This document shows, one piece after another, positions 1-14,000 of a DNA stretch of 64,000 nt; the stretch's first letter is position 1; each line of letters opens with the position of its first letter. The DNA is from Timema cristinae (taxonomy: Eukaryota; Arthropoda; Insecta; Phasmatodea; Timematidae). The translations under genes were made by a program, and so were the position numbers. The notes below the pieces were generated by a model. That model was not told where the DNA came from. It saw only the letters and a program-made list of their open reading frames with translations, and made no database searches. Where the stretch lies: positions 18,783,541 to 18,847,540 of the forward strand of contig JBCFYV010000024.1 of the NCBI GenBank assembly GCA_039000515.1. Reading direction: 5' to 3'.

Positions 1-1038
1 TTTTTGTTTGGACATAAACGTTTAAAAAAATATTCCTCGTCATAAAATTCCAGGAAATTCTTTCGTTTCATTATCATCTCGTTGTTCTTCTAAGTCTTGA
101 GTTTGATAGAACGCGTAACTCATCTTCAAAGTCGTCATCATCATACAATAAATAATCCATTTCTTAAATAAAAGTAACTTCACTTTAATAATAACAACAA
201 CAATCGCCTTGAAAACAATATGGTGGAGTGTTTAACGTTTTTAATGTGGACGTTATGTTTGCTAATCGGAAGGTAGACCTCGCGTTAACTTTACGAGCAC
301 ATTTACGTGAACATTAGCGCTAACCAAACATTGTAAAATCAAAAGTAATGGTCGTTATCGCTTAACCTCATGTTAAGCCCTAACGAATAGAATAACATGA
401 CATTGTAAAATTGGGCCTAAATGTTTTAGCTACTAATAGTAGTTTGATATAGTTGAACACACCTCACTGGCTTCATTATAACTTATATATTTTTCCAAAT
501 TGTACTAGCAATTGGGAGGACGAATTTAAACAATAACTTTCGGAGAATATTGTACAACTATCCATAAAGTGCTAGAGAATTCATCCCAAACAGGCCAATT
601 AATATTTTAGTTTTAAATCGATCTAATTTTAACATTAAAATAATTGGTTAAAAACTTATTAGAAGATTTCAGGTGACAATAAAATTATGTCTATACACCC
701 CGAGAGGTAGCAGTCTTATCTTGTCGGACTACACAATGGCGTGGCTTATAAGATAGGACTATAGTGTAATCCATCAAGCTGAGTGAGCAAAGTGTATTTC
801 TAACATAATTTCCTTCATGTCTATTTGAGAAACACCAAATAGCTCGTCTGTACAATCATATCTAAGGTAAAATTAAATCATTAGTGTGTTGTATTACATA
901 TTGAAGAAAAATAATTAGTAAATCAACATTGAGCATGATACTTGGGTATGTTTGAAACAAAAAGCAAAAATTAAAATTTAATTAATATGCCCATGTAAAA
1001 TCGTTCATTCAAACAAAGAGTACATTTTTTGATTTTAG
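1..1038. other. AT-rich sequence, no gene recognised
   Basis: Presumed AK8 intron. No exon, repeat-family member or long ORF was recognised. The missing P-loop and N-terminal exons of kinase domain 1 should lie upstream of base 1. Confidence 0.5.
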
Positions 1039-1138
1039 GGTGATATTTTTGAAGGATGTCCTCCGACCGTTTTTGCGCCAATTGCTGCCAAGGTCCTCAG
1101 ATCAAATCCTTTTCCAGAATGTGGTTGGATTCTTGTTG
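1039..1138 (+). CDS. AK8: AK8-like exon a (end of kinase domain 1)
   Basis: The exon follows the acceptor gattttag and ends at donor g|gtaaga; it is 100 nt, phase 0 in and phase 1 out. It encodes [20 protein letters not shown] and onward to [10 protein letters not shown], matching the helix and GWILD strand before the DGFPR-type motif of AK8 domain 1. No upstream exon was recognised in bases 1-1038. Confidence 0.75.
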
Positions 1139-2054
1139 GTAAGACTCCGCATATCATCAAGTTGACATTCACGAGCTTTTGGGCGTACCTACAAAAATAA
1201 CTTTACCACCTACAACTATGCTAGAGAAATGTTTGTATTTGGTGATTACAAACAAACCTACCCACTTCTGTGGCCGCATGGTCTAAGGTGCTACTACCGC
1301 AGTAAACTAGACTAACGATGACGGGTTGGTGCGTAGGTCGAGACAACCAGAGGATGATGATGAGATTGGGTTTCGAATCCCTGTCGGGTGTATTCAGGGT
1401 GCATTTTCCTAAATGGCTTTCCACACTCTATCCATGCAAATAGGGGTACACTTCCTCTAAATGCAACCTTCCTCATCCCTAACCCATTAGTATAATAAAT
1501 AGTACATATGTGTATAGCTCGAACAGTTAGTAAGACGCTGTACTAAGAAAACCATATTTGTATTTTCTCAAAGGTCCTTCTTGCCACCGTGCTCTTACTG
1601 TATTTTCTTTATGGCTAATTTGTTTCTGGTTGCAGATTTCCCCACCACCCAGGAGGAAGCAGTTGCGCTGCAGAGGGGCCCGGACCCTCCGTCACGTCAT
1701 CAGCTGGTTCCGTCCTCGTTCCTAAGTAACATACTTTAAACATGACCCGATGAAACACAGAGGGGCTGATGATATGGAAATTAGTTGAGAGGTTAAAGTA
1801 GGATTACGATGGGAAGGACCTTTTTGAAAACATAAAAGTTAATTTTTGCGATCAACATTGATAACTCTTTACTAATACTATGTTTTATATTTTTCTATCT
1901 ATCTATCCATATAGATAGATAGATAGATAGAAAAATATAAAACATAGTATTAGTAATATATATATATAGTATTAGTACTATATATATAGTATTATTAAAG
2001 AGCTATCTTTACTAATACTATACTCTATCTTTTATCTATCTATTCATATATATG

Positions 2055-2087
<33 letters not shown>

Positions 2088-5000
2088 TATTAGTAAAGAG
2101 TTATCTATTTTGACCACAGAAAATTAACTTTTATATTTAAAAAAAATTATATATATATGTATATTTATATATAAAATGAAGAATTTATTGGTCTGTCAGG
2201 AGAATTGCGCGATATCTACCGCACGTAAAGGTCTCAAATTTTAAAAATTAGCAGCCCTTGTGCACTATTTAAACATCTCCTTTGCTAAAATATATTTTTC
2301 AATTTATTTATTTTCCTAGATTTAATAATAAGATAAAAATAACTTTTTAAACTCAAATTAAATGTCAGCCCAATTAATTTTATTGTAAGATAGATTCACT
2401 TAGAAAGACATATAGTAAATTTGGCTATAATGTTGTGTTACATTCCTGAGAAACTTAACTTAACATTATAAAAGGTACCTTTTCCTATAAGAATCAAAGC
2501 AAAAGCGGAATTTTAAAATTTGACATTTATTTTTAATTAGAAACTGGATCGGAAGTAAAGAAATATAAAAACATTTCAGCTGGGCAATGTCGCGTACCTC
2601 AGCTAATTAGTGATATTTTATAGGTATTGATAATAGCTCTCAAAGGTGACACCTGCAGATAGCACCTGACGTTGTGACCTGTCCGATCCAACGATTGACC
2701 TCTGCTTTATAAACGTGTGTAACCTCCCAAATAACATCAGTCTGACCCGCTTCAGTGGCCACATGGTTTAAGGCACTACTCTTGCAATAGACTAGACTGA
2801 CAATGACTGGGAAATCCAGCTTCAACACGAGTCGTGTGTACTAAGGGTGTTTTTTTTCTAAATTGTATCCCACTTTCTCTCCATGCAAATGAGGGTACAC
2901 TTCCTCTAAATTCAACCTTCCTCACTCCTAACCCATTAGCATAGTTAGTACATAAGCGTATAACCCGAATGGGTAGCAATACGCAGTGCTAAGAAAAACT
3001 CGGTTTGTTAACTATGTAACCTCAGTTACCTCCGCTGGAATATTAAGAGCAATGAAAACACTTCAAGTTGTTTGATACTAGTATCAATTTTATGGGCCAG
3101 GTTCATGGTAAGACTTAGTGCGTCTCAAGTGCGGCTTGATACCAAACACTAAACGACACCTACACTAGCCCCGTGGCTTCTTTGGTGCTGACTGACAGCT
3201 CACAGCTGACTTCTGATAGTCAACATTTAGCTATAAGAAACTTATACCTAAATGTTGACTGTCAGAAGTGACAGCTGCTAAAACACATGTTTTTGCAGAT
3301 CATATGGTTTGGTGGAGGGATACATAATTTGGTCTGGTAACTTTTCAAAGCCGTCATCTGTCAGCTGTGAGCTGTCAGTCAGCACCAAAGAATCCATGGA
3401 GCTACTGTACCTAGACTAAAATTGAATAGGCCACTTTACAATAGGAAACCTACCCATTCCATACCGGTCTAGGTAGGTGTCGTCTTGTATTTAGTATAAG
3501 ACCACACTTGAGGTGCACTAAGGGCCAGTTTCATAGTCAAATTTAGTACGCCTCAAGTGCGGCGCTACACTAAGTACATGACGACACCTACCTAAACCAG
3601 AATGGAATGGGCCAGTTTCCAATGCGAGAATGGCCCATTCCATTCGAGTTTAGGTAGGTGTCGTCATGTACTTAGTGCAGCGCCGCATTTGAGGCGTACT
3701 AAATTTGACTATGAAACTGGCCCTTAGTCTTACTTTGAGACTGGTCCATGATTTATTATCAATAGAACATTGTGATAGGACAAGTCAAGTCCGCCTTTAC
3801 CGCTTCTCTATCGTCTATCGTCAGAACACTTACATTTACTTACCTGTGTTCTTAGACTAGTTTATTTAAGTAGCGGATTGACCCCAACTCCACAGTAAGG
3901 AGGTTTGATGCTAAAACCTATCAGCTCCTCAAAATAATATTTCCCGATCCGCCACTGATCAACGCTATTCTTATGGGAGAAAGTGATCCTCCTCCGGAGT
4001 GAGGAGGATCAATGTTAACCTTACGTGCACTTTCTGAATCGACTGATTATATCAGTACACGACTTATAAACTAACTTAAATTTAAACCACTTCGGTGACT
4101 GCGTGGTCTAACGTGCTATTCTCGTGTTGGACTAATCTGACGAAGACGGGGAGATCCATGTTCGATCCCGGTCGGGTTCACTGAGGATGGTCTTTCCTAA
4201 ATGATTTTCCACTCTTCCTTCACGCAAATGTGGATGCGTTTACTCCCAATTAATCCTTGCTAAATCCTTAACCCATTAGTGTAATTAGTACATAGGCGTA
4301 TAGCCCGAACGGGCAGTAAGACACGGTGCTAAAATAAAATAAGTAATAACGTAAATCTATAACTGTAACCTACTTAACTATCCAACTAAACAAAAGACCC
4401 AAATAGAAGTAGAAAAATTAAACAGTCAGAGTGAGTCGTTTGAGTGAAACCAGTTACAATCGTCTGAGAACAGAAAACTGTTACTCACCGCACGCAACTC
4501 ACCCGGTTGCGGAAAAAGTTACCAGCAGGCCGTCCTTTGTGTCCTCATTTTATAAACCTTGTAGTAACTCAAACATAAATAAATAAGGGTACTTTTTAAG
4601 ACGTGAAATCAATTTACCATAACATAAAGAATAAAACAAGAAATCAATTTTAGATGTTTATTATATATATATATATATATATATCAAAAGAGATAAAACC
4701 ATATATGATGGTATACAAAATAAATACGTTAGACGTATTTTGAGAATATATTAAAAGTTAACTATATATATGAAAGGTTAATGTAAAAGATAATTTCAAA
4801 ATTACAATCTTCTTTAACATTAGTAAATTAACTTTAGATATTTAATAATTTAATAGGTCCGAGATTCTCATGTAACCTACTCACAAAATAATTATACTCC
4901 TCTTCTCCAAGAACACAACTCTATTTACCAAATTATGGGGGTATTTCAAAGTATCGCAAATATATACAAATAGAAAATGAATCCGAAAGGATTCTTAATA

Positions 5001-8000
5001 AGATCCAAAGATATTGAGGCATTTATCATTATTCATTACTAAAACTAGACTTAATTCATTTCTCTTTGAAGAAGACAAAACACCCTCAATGAATAAATAA
5101 TAAAGGAAAAACAAGATTACTCGCAATACTATTTTCAATATTAAGTTAATACCTGTCATAATAGATAAGTATAGGTAGAGATTCACAAAAGTAATATTAT
5201 TTAAAAAAACGAATCATTGGATTTTACTACAGAATTATTTTTCTATCTATCTTACGGACCGAAAAGAATTCGTGTAGCAATATTCAATTTTCTATGTATA
5301 GTCATAATTTATATGTCCAATATAATAATCTTTAAACAATCTCATAACATTAACCATAATCAAATTTGAATCCAATCTCCGCTACAAAAGTACATTAAAT
5401 TACAAAAAAAAAACCACTAAAGAGCCGAAAGAAGAATTTCGAAAAAGTCACATATTTAAAATAATCCAAGCCGAAGCGTTAAATTCTCCTTACATTTTAA
5501 ATGCGAGCAGCCAAGGCTACGTACTCCTCTACCCAGAGTCAAATCCAAGAGTGTTGGTAATGGCAACATAACGGCATTATATACGCTTAAACCTAGAGAA
5601 AAAGGAAGGCGAGGAACAAGGTGGGAGGAACATAATTGGGTCACGAGGGAGGGGATACGCATGACAACCATAGCTCTGAGAACTAACACAATTGTTCGAG
5701 AGTATTCTCCGAGGGACTAAAACAGGAATCACTGCACTTCTTAAACACTTTGGAATATTCCACTACTCCGTGACCTCTAGCGGTCACCGTCCAAACTTGG
5801 GTTGGCTCGGTCAGTTCATTACGCGTCGTGGTCTTGATCGGATGTGTTGTTGTTGTTGTTGTGTTGCGGACTCATCGTCGTGAAGTGAAATGGGGTAAGT
5901 GGGTCATCCCACCTCGTCTTCTTCCTTCTGTTTTTGTAGCAAATGCTACATAATAGCCACAACATCCAGCCCCCGTCCATTAATTCATCACTGTGAAAGG
6001 GCAAACTCACATTTCAACTATAATACATATTTTGGTCATGCCAGGAATTCCGTCCGAGACCTTAGCTCCGAAAACAGACATGTTACCCACTGAGCTAAGG
6101 TGTTGGACCTCGCACGCTACAACGTATGAATACATAAAAATCGATATAGTAACTTTTATAGCTTTTAGATAAAGCTTTGTCTAAAAAATATTGGGGTGTA
6201 CATATCTCCACTAATGGGAGAATAATGAAGTGGTGTAATTCATAGGAAATGTTCTCTCGTTTTCGTAGAGGGAAAGTGAGAAATTACTCATGAAAAAAAA
6301 ACTAGGTGCAGCTGGCCAGAATTCTAACCCAACTTAACTTTCACTGCCAAACAAGATTAAACTAGACTAATGCCTTTACCCAGGTGCCTACTGATATGGA
6401 CTTTTTTACATTTAAGGTCATTCAATGATCATAATTTTACCGTATAATTTTAACAAGTGTATAATTATATGCTATAAATAGTGATTCAATTATTTCAAAT
6501 CATTACAGTTCACAGATTGATCAAACTTGCTCTTTTATGCTTTTTTCGTAATTAATGTAAGGGGTTGAAATTTAGTATAACTAGATATGCAAATGAGATA
6601 TACACAATTAAATAATTATAATATGTTAAAGACAACTAATTTTTAATGTACAAGAAGTTTAAAAGTGGTAAAATTACATTATTTGTTTAATATATAAATC
6701 CAAAATGTTTTGAAATAATTTGAGCTCTGAATTAAATGTATTTATTGCATGTGTATTTATTTATTGTGACAGAGAGTGAAGCTCTGGCTTCAGAGGCCAC
6801 CATTTCGAGGCCAAGAGCACATGTGATGGACGACATCAAGAAATATCGCCTCCGTTTGATCGGTCTAGCTAATACATACAAAGATGTGCTTCAGGTATTA
6901 TAGATTCAGATTATATCAGATGTACGAATTGTATTTATTTTATAAACAATTTTATTGTTAGAGATGCAGGATGAACTATTGAGAAATTCAGCGGAACTAA
7001 AACAGATCAGTAGAGATATTGAAATCTCACGAGACATGTTTGAACGAACTTTTACTTGGCATATTAAAATAATTATCGAAATATATTATTTAAAATTCGT
7101 TGCATTTTTTAAATTCAAATTATATGCATGAAATAAATCGATACAAAATTCTTTCACGAAATGGACTGTTTGATATTTTAAAAGCGAATTGATCACTTTG
7201 GTTTATTTAAATGGGAATTTACCAAAACAACATTTCAATAACTAAAAAAAAAGGTTTGTTGAGACTAGAATTTTTTTTTTACACTACCAAAAATCATTTG
7301 TAAACTATTTGTTTGAACAGTATAACAATCATACTGTGACCAAAAGCAAATATTTAAAGATAGTCCTATAGAAAAAAACCGTTCAATTAAATTATATTTT
7401 TTCAACCTCTAATATTAGATTTTTTCGTAAGCCTGTATACAGATTTTACCTTAGTTTCTCTATATGTCGCACCATACCGCTCAAGTTAGAGATGATTTGT
7501 TAACATTTTTAACCAAAAATACATATTTTATTCATCGACTTTTTATATTATATTATTTAGGGAATCCAATATATGTTTTACAAGCTCAGAAATATTATTT
7601 GTATTGACCCGCCTCGGTGGCGTTGTTGGCTAACGCGCTTGTCGTGTTAAGCTCGACCGCCGAGGACGAGGAGATCGAGGTTCGAATCTCGGTCGGGTGA
7701 ACTGGGGGTGGTTTTTCCTAAATGGTTTTCACTCTCCCTCCACGCAAATGCGGTTCACTTCCTCTAATTCAACCTTGCCAATTCCTAGTCCATTAGCGTA
7801 ATTAGTATTTAAAGCGTATAACCCGAACGGGTAGTAAGACGCGTTGCTAAATAATATATATTATTATTATTATATTTGTATTGAAAGTGATATTAAATAA
7901 ATAATAAATGGTTGATTAGAACAAAACCTCTTATAAATAATGTATGGTACACCCTCGGATTTACAAAACGATGTAAACAAATATTTTGATCATTCTTTAA

Positions 8001-11000
8001 CCAAAATTATATTGTTGAATATGTTTATTGTGTTGTTTCCAATGAGGTTGTGATAGACTATGTTCACACATCATATTAACTATTATTTGTTTATCTGACT
8101 AATATTTTAAATAGTCGGCCTCGTGGTGTAGTGGTCACTGTACCTGGCTACGAGTCTTGGGGTCCCGGGTTCGATTCCTGGCTGGTACTTTTGGTATGAT
8201 TTCCTAGGGAGCCAATTGGTCAATAGGATTTGGTTAGTTAGGTTTGACTTAGGTTAAAACTCCCACTGGCTCCACAACTCCATGATCATCACCCCATCAT
8301 CATCTCGTTGTGGGTACCACGTGACGAGAAGACAACTTTCCTATGGTGTACCCTGGGCAACGCTCTGTATTACCAGAGTGGCGAATAAGTTAACACATAA
8401 GGCAACGGAACCTGGATGACTTACTGTCAAATGTACTATACGATTAAAAAAACAACTTATGAAAGGTCTATAATGTTATTTGTATGTTACAAAACTATAT
8501 AGCCTTTTATCTAAACTAGCCTTCTCTTCTCCTTTTCCCAAGACTACGTCTAGTCGGACACTACCACACCCTCTGTCCTCCAGGCTAGCACAAGAGAATA
8601 ATTCATCCTTGCTTAATGAATTCCCGTAAAGGTGTTAATGGTCTGATGAAGTGGCTAATAGAGGGTTATAGGTCCAGCTACAATGGTAGTAGCCAACATA
8701 TTTGGTCAACACGTGTTTTTAACACTTTTTATATTTATAAATTGTCTGGCACCATACCTTTGTTTAGGTTATACGCCTATATACTAACTACGTTATTGTG
8801 TTACGGATTAGTAAGGTTGAATTTAGAGGAAGTGTACCTAAACTTGCATGGAGGGAGAATGGATAACCGATCATTAAAAAAAATACCTTCAGTACACCCG
8901 ACCGGGATTCGGGAGATATTTCTGTTATTGGCTGTCTAGTATTTTGAGGGAGTGACGCCTTAGTCAATTTAGCCACCGAGGCAGGTTTTTTAACTAAAAC
9001 CTTTTTTAAATATACAGTATAGCCTATATTGTTATAATCAAAATTTATCGTTGCTGAAATGTGGATTTACCCTTTCACAGTGATGGATTAATGGCTGGGG
9101 ACTGGATGTTGTGCCTGTTCTAGTCTTAAGTTATATTATAAGGCAGATGAAGCTACGACAGGCCTAATCATCCGGTAGTGGAAACATATGGCTTGAATAA
9201 AAAACTTACCCAGGCCAAGGGCTTGGGGGTAAGAACCGTGTTAATGTCAGGAAAATTCCCCAGAATTCGCCTGGGAAGACGATTAAAAAAGACAAATATG
9301 GTTAAAAACTTTCCCCGGCGCACGTCCCCAAACTCCTAGCTCTAGCAATACTGCAAGGATGTGTTGCAGGAAGTAGATGTGCAGGGGAAGAGCGTGGAGC
9401 GCGTGGTGGAGGACTGCGTCCTCCTAATCCGTCTGATGAAGCACTGTGGGGCCCCCATGCTGCCCCGCATCGTGCTCCTGGGACCACGGGGTGCTGGGAA
9501 GAGAACGCAAGCCAAACTACTCAGAGACCGCTTCAACCTCGTTCATGGTATGTACAGTCCTGATCATAGATGTTCACGGTATGTACAGGTCTGATCATAG
9601 ATCTTCACGGTATGTACAGGTCTGATCATAGATGTTCACGGTATGTACAGGTCTGATCATAGATGTTCATGGTATGTACAGTCCTGATCATAGATGTTCA
9701 CGGTATGTACAGGTCTGATCATAGATCTTCATGGTATGTACAGTCCTGATCATAGCTGTTCACCGTATGTACAATCCTGGTCATAGATGTTCACGGTATG
9801 TACAGTCCTGGTCATAGATGTTCATGGTATGTACAGTCCTGATAATAGATGTTCACGGTATGTACAGTCCTGATCATAGATGTTCACGGTATGTACAGGT
9901 CTGATCATAGATCTTCACGGTATGTACAGGTCTGATCATAGATGTTCACGGTATGTACAGTCCTGGTCATAGATGTTCACGGTATGTACAGTCCTGATCA
10001 TAGCTGTTCACCGTATGTACAGTCCTGATCATAGATGTTCACGGTATGTACAGGTCTGATCATAGATGTTCACGGTATGTACAGGTCTGATCATAGATGT
10101 TCACGGTATGTACAGTCCTGATCATAGATGTTCACGGTATGTACAGTCCTGATCATAGATGTTCATGGTATGTACAGTTCTGATCATAGATGTTCACGGT
10201 ATGTACAGGTCTGATCATAGATGTTCACGGTATGTACAGGTCTGATCATAGATGTTCATGGTATGTACAGTCCTGGTCATAGATGTTCACGGTATGTACA
10301 GTACCGATCATAGATGTTCATGGTTTGTACAGTCCTGATCATAGATGTTCATGGTATGTACAGTTCTGATCATAGATGTGCACGGTATGTACAGTCCTGA
10401 TCATAGATGTTCACGGTATGTACAGGTCTGATCATAGATGTTCACGGTATGTACAGGTCTGATCATAGATCTTCACGGTATGTACAGGTCTGATCATAGA
10501 TGTTCACGGTATGTACAGTCCTGGTCATAGATGTTCACGGTATGTACAGTCCTGGTCATAGATGTTCACGGTATGTACAGTCCTGATCATAGCTGTTCAC
10601 CGTATGTACAGTCCTGATCATAGATGTTCACGGTATGTACAGGTCTGATCATAGATGTTCACGGTATGTACAGTCCTGGTCATAGATGTTCATGGTATGT
10701 ACAGTCCTGATAATAGATGTTCACGGTATGTACAGTCCTGATCATAGCTGTTCACCGTATGTACAGTCCTGGTCATAGATGTTCACGGTATGTACAGTCC
10801 TAGTCATAGATGTCCACGGTATGTACAGTCCTGGTCATAGATGTTCATGGTATGTACAGTCCTGATAATAGATGTTCACGGTATGTACAGTCCTGATCAT
10901 AGATGTTCACGGTATGTACAGTCCTGATCATAGATGTTCACGGTATGTACAGTCCTAGTCATAGATGTTCACGGTATGTACAGTCCTAGTCATAGATGTT

Positions 11001-14000
11001 CATGGTATGTACAGTCCTGATCATAGATGTTCACGGTATGTACAGTCCTGATCATAGATCTTCACGGTATGTACAGGTCTGATCATAGATGTTCACGGTA
11101 TGTACAGTCCTGATCATAGATGTTCACGGTATGTACAGTCCTGGTCATAGATGTTCACGGTATGTACAGTACCGATCATAGATGTTCACGGTATGTACAG
11201 TCCTGATCATAGATGTTCACGGTATGTACAGTCCTGGTCATAGATGTTCACGGTATGTACAGTCCTGATCATAGATGTTCACGGTATGTACAGTCCTGAT
11301 CATAGATGTTCACGGTATGTTCAGTCCTAGTCATAGATGTTCCTGGTATGTACAGTCCTGATCATAGATGTTCACGGTATGTACAGTCCTAATCATAGAT
11401 GTTCACGGTATGTACAGGTCTGATCATAGATGTTCACGGTATGTACAGTCCTGATCATAGATCTTCACGGTATGTACAGTCCTAATCATAGATGTTCACG
11501 GTATGTACAGTCCTAGTCATAGATGTTCATGGTATGTACAGTCCTGATCATAGATGTTCATGGTATGTACAGTTCTGGTCATAGATGTTCACGGTATGTA
11601 CAGTCCTGATCATAGATGTTCACGGTATGTACAGTACCGATCATAGATGTTCATGGTATGTACAGTCCTGGTCATAGATGTTCACGGTATGTACCTTCCT
11701 GGTCATAGATGTTCACGGTATGTACAGTACCGATCATAGATGTTCATGGTATGTACAGTACCGATTATAGTTAGTACTGGTACTACATTTAAGAAATAAT
11801 ATAGCTTTCCCCACAGCATTGTGCAGTACATGACATAAAAATTAAAAATTAAAGTCAATGTGCACGTGACCTAAATGTCGATCTCATTTTGTTTGTTTCA
11901 CTTGAATTGAATCCCGGCTGAATGTACTGAAAGCAACATTTCCTAAATAATTACTCATTCTCCCTCCAGGCAAATGTTGTTACATTTTATTTATGGTATA
12001 CCTTCATCCTCTCTATAATTTGAACATAAATAGTATAAATATGTATAACTTGAACGGCTAGTTAAAAACGGTGGAAATGAAGATCATGTATTTTCACCGG
12101 TCTAATTAATTAATGACTGTCTGGATTCAGTGTGTTCTCTCATAAAGCTACAGTTGCTACAGTAAACTGTATGTAGTAGGGGTGCAACTATTCATGAATA
12201 CACAGTGTGGAGGAGAGGGTGATATCCCCTTCCCCCTCTGAGTCAACGTGGTCTTCACACTCGCTGGAGGACTTCATAAAAAGTACAATTGATCAAATAA
12301 ATTAAATATGCTCACCGATAACATTTTATCTAATTCGTGTGACTTAACTAATGTTAAGTTATTTAAACATAAGACCACCCTTTCCCCCTACCTTTCTTTT
12401 AGCCGTATAAAAATATAAAATAAAATATTTCAAAACTTACAGTTTTAAAAACTAGGTAGTCCTCAGTTTAGGGGTTGTATGAACGCAGATGCTTTGATCA
12501 ATAGCAAGGTCGTTCAATGTTTCTATAACCGCTTCGGTGTCCGTGGGTTCTAACGTGCTACTCTCACACTAGACTGCCGAAGATGGGGAGATCGAGGTTC
12601 GAGTCTCGGTCGGGTGTACTGAGCGTAGCTTTTCATAAATAATTAACCACTCCACCTCCACGTAAGTGTGGTTACAACACCTTTAAATATAATCTTCCTA
12701 ATCCTTAAACGATTAGCGTAATTAATACAACCTGAACCCGCCTCTGTGGCGTAGTTGGCTAACGCGCTTGTCGTGTTGAGCCCGACTGCCGAGGACGGGG
12801 AGATCGAGGTTCAAATCTCGGTCGGGTGAACTGGGGGTAGTTTTTCCTAAATAGTTTTCCACTCTCCCTCCACACAAATGCGGGTTCACTTCCTTTAATT
12901 CAACCTTCCCAATTCCTAATCCATTAGTGTAATTAGTACTTAAGCGTATAACCCGAACAGTTAGTAAGAAGCGGTGCTAAATAATAAAATAAAATAAAAA
13001 TACGACCTGAAAGGTTAGTAAGACGTGGTGCTAAAAAAAAAAAGTTTCTATAATCTATCTCTCAGAAATCGGATGACCTTGAACAACAAAGTTTAGTCCC
13101 GTTTTCTGATAATTTATTGTCAACATTGGATGACAGAAGTAATTAGTTATATTACCCGCCTCTGTGGTGTAGTTGGCTAAAGTGCTAGTTTCGTGTCGAG
13201 CCAGACTGCCGAGGACGGGAAGATCGGTGTTTGAATCTCGGTCAGGTTTACTGAGGATAGTTTTTCTACATGGTTTCCCACTTTCCTTCCACACCAATGC
13301 GTAAGTTTTCTCTAAAATTCTTCCTTCCTCATCCTAACCCCCACTAGAGTCATTATGATAAATGCGTACAACCTGAACAGGTGACAAGTCCCGTGATGCG
13401 GTGGTCAGAGCACCTGACTACAAGTCTAGGAGTACCGGGTTCGATTCCCAGTTGACACCATGGTTATTTTTCTCGAAAAGGGAATCACCCCAAAGGTCAT
13501 CGGGATTTGGTTAGTTAGGCTTATATTAGGTTTAAGTGTTTCCACTGATTCCACACCCTCATACTCACTATCACCCTAATCTCATTTCATCGGGACATGG
13601 AAAAAGTCTCCACGGCGGAAATTATGTATGATTAGTACATCCGGGTGTCCCTTGGGCAACGGTACATTAGCACTAGCTAATCGTTCCACTACTGGGCCAT
13701 AATCATGTCACCCAGATGCGTAATATTTATTATTATACCTGAACACGTTGTAAGACACGTGGATTATATATATATATATATATAATTATTATGGTCTAAA
13801 TCTCCTCCCAAATTGTCATTCTAATGACGCCACTACTCTGTGTTATATTATATATTTAGAGGAGAGTGTGAGTGATAATGTTCTTCATGCTATAATTTAT
13901 TCACAGTTGAGTTTGACGAGGTGCTGCGACAAGCTCTACAAGAACAGAGTGAGCTAGGCAATATTCTGCGCAGTAGAGCTCCCTCTATGAATCTAGAATC

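Larger units (their letters stand above)
3094..3747. mobile_element. Harbinger-like foldback MITE, outer copy, with two insertions
   Basis: The left arm (GGGCCAGGTTCATGGTAAGA) pairs with the right end (TCTTACTTTGAGACTGGTCC). The middle has the same CGACACCTA and GGTAGGTGTCGTC arms as the inner copy at 3522. The pogo-like MITE and the inner copy interrupt it. Confidence 0.65.

Noticed and set aside
5692..5883. Missing LID exon of AK8 domain 1 in the 63-codon frame
   Set aside because: Only a vague resemblance (FHYSVTSSG), no RRxDxxTG motif and no good splice sites in phase 1-1.
8616..8939. 107-codon frame on the + strand
   Set aside because: Its second half is the inverted SINE A' at 8745-8987 and no domain is visible in the first half.
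9302..9536. Open frames on the - strand over AK8 exon d
   Set aside because: They are antisense shadows of the GC-rich P-loop exon.
9541..11770. CRISPR-like array
   Set aside because: The 31-bp units are contiguous with no spacers, in an animal gene; it is a minisatellite.
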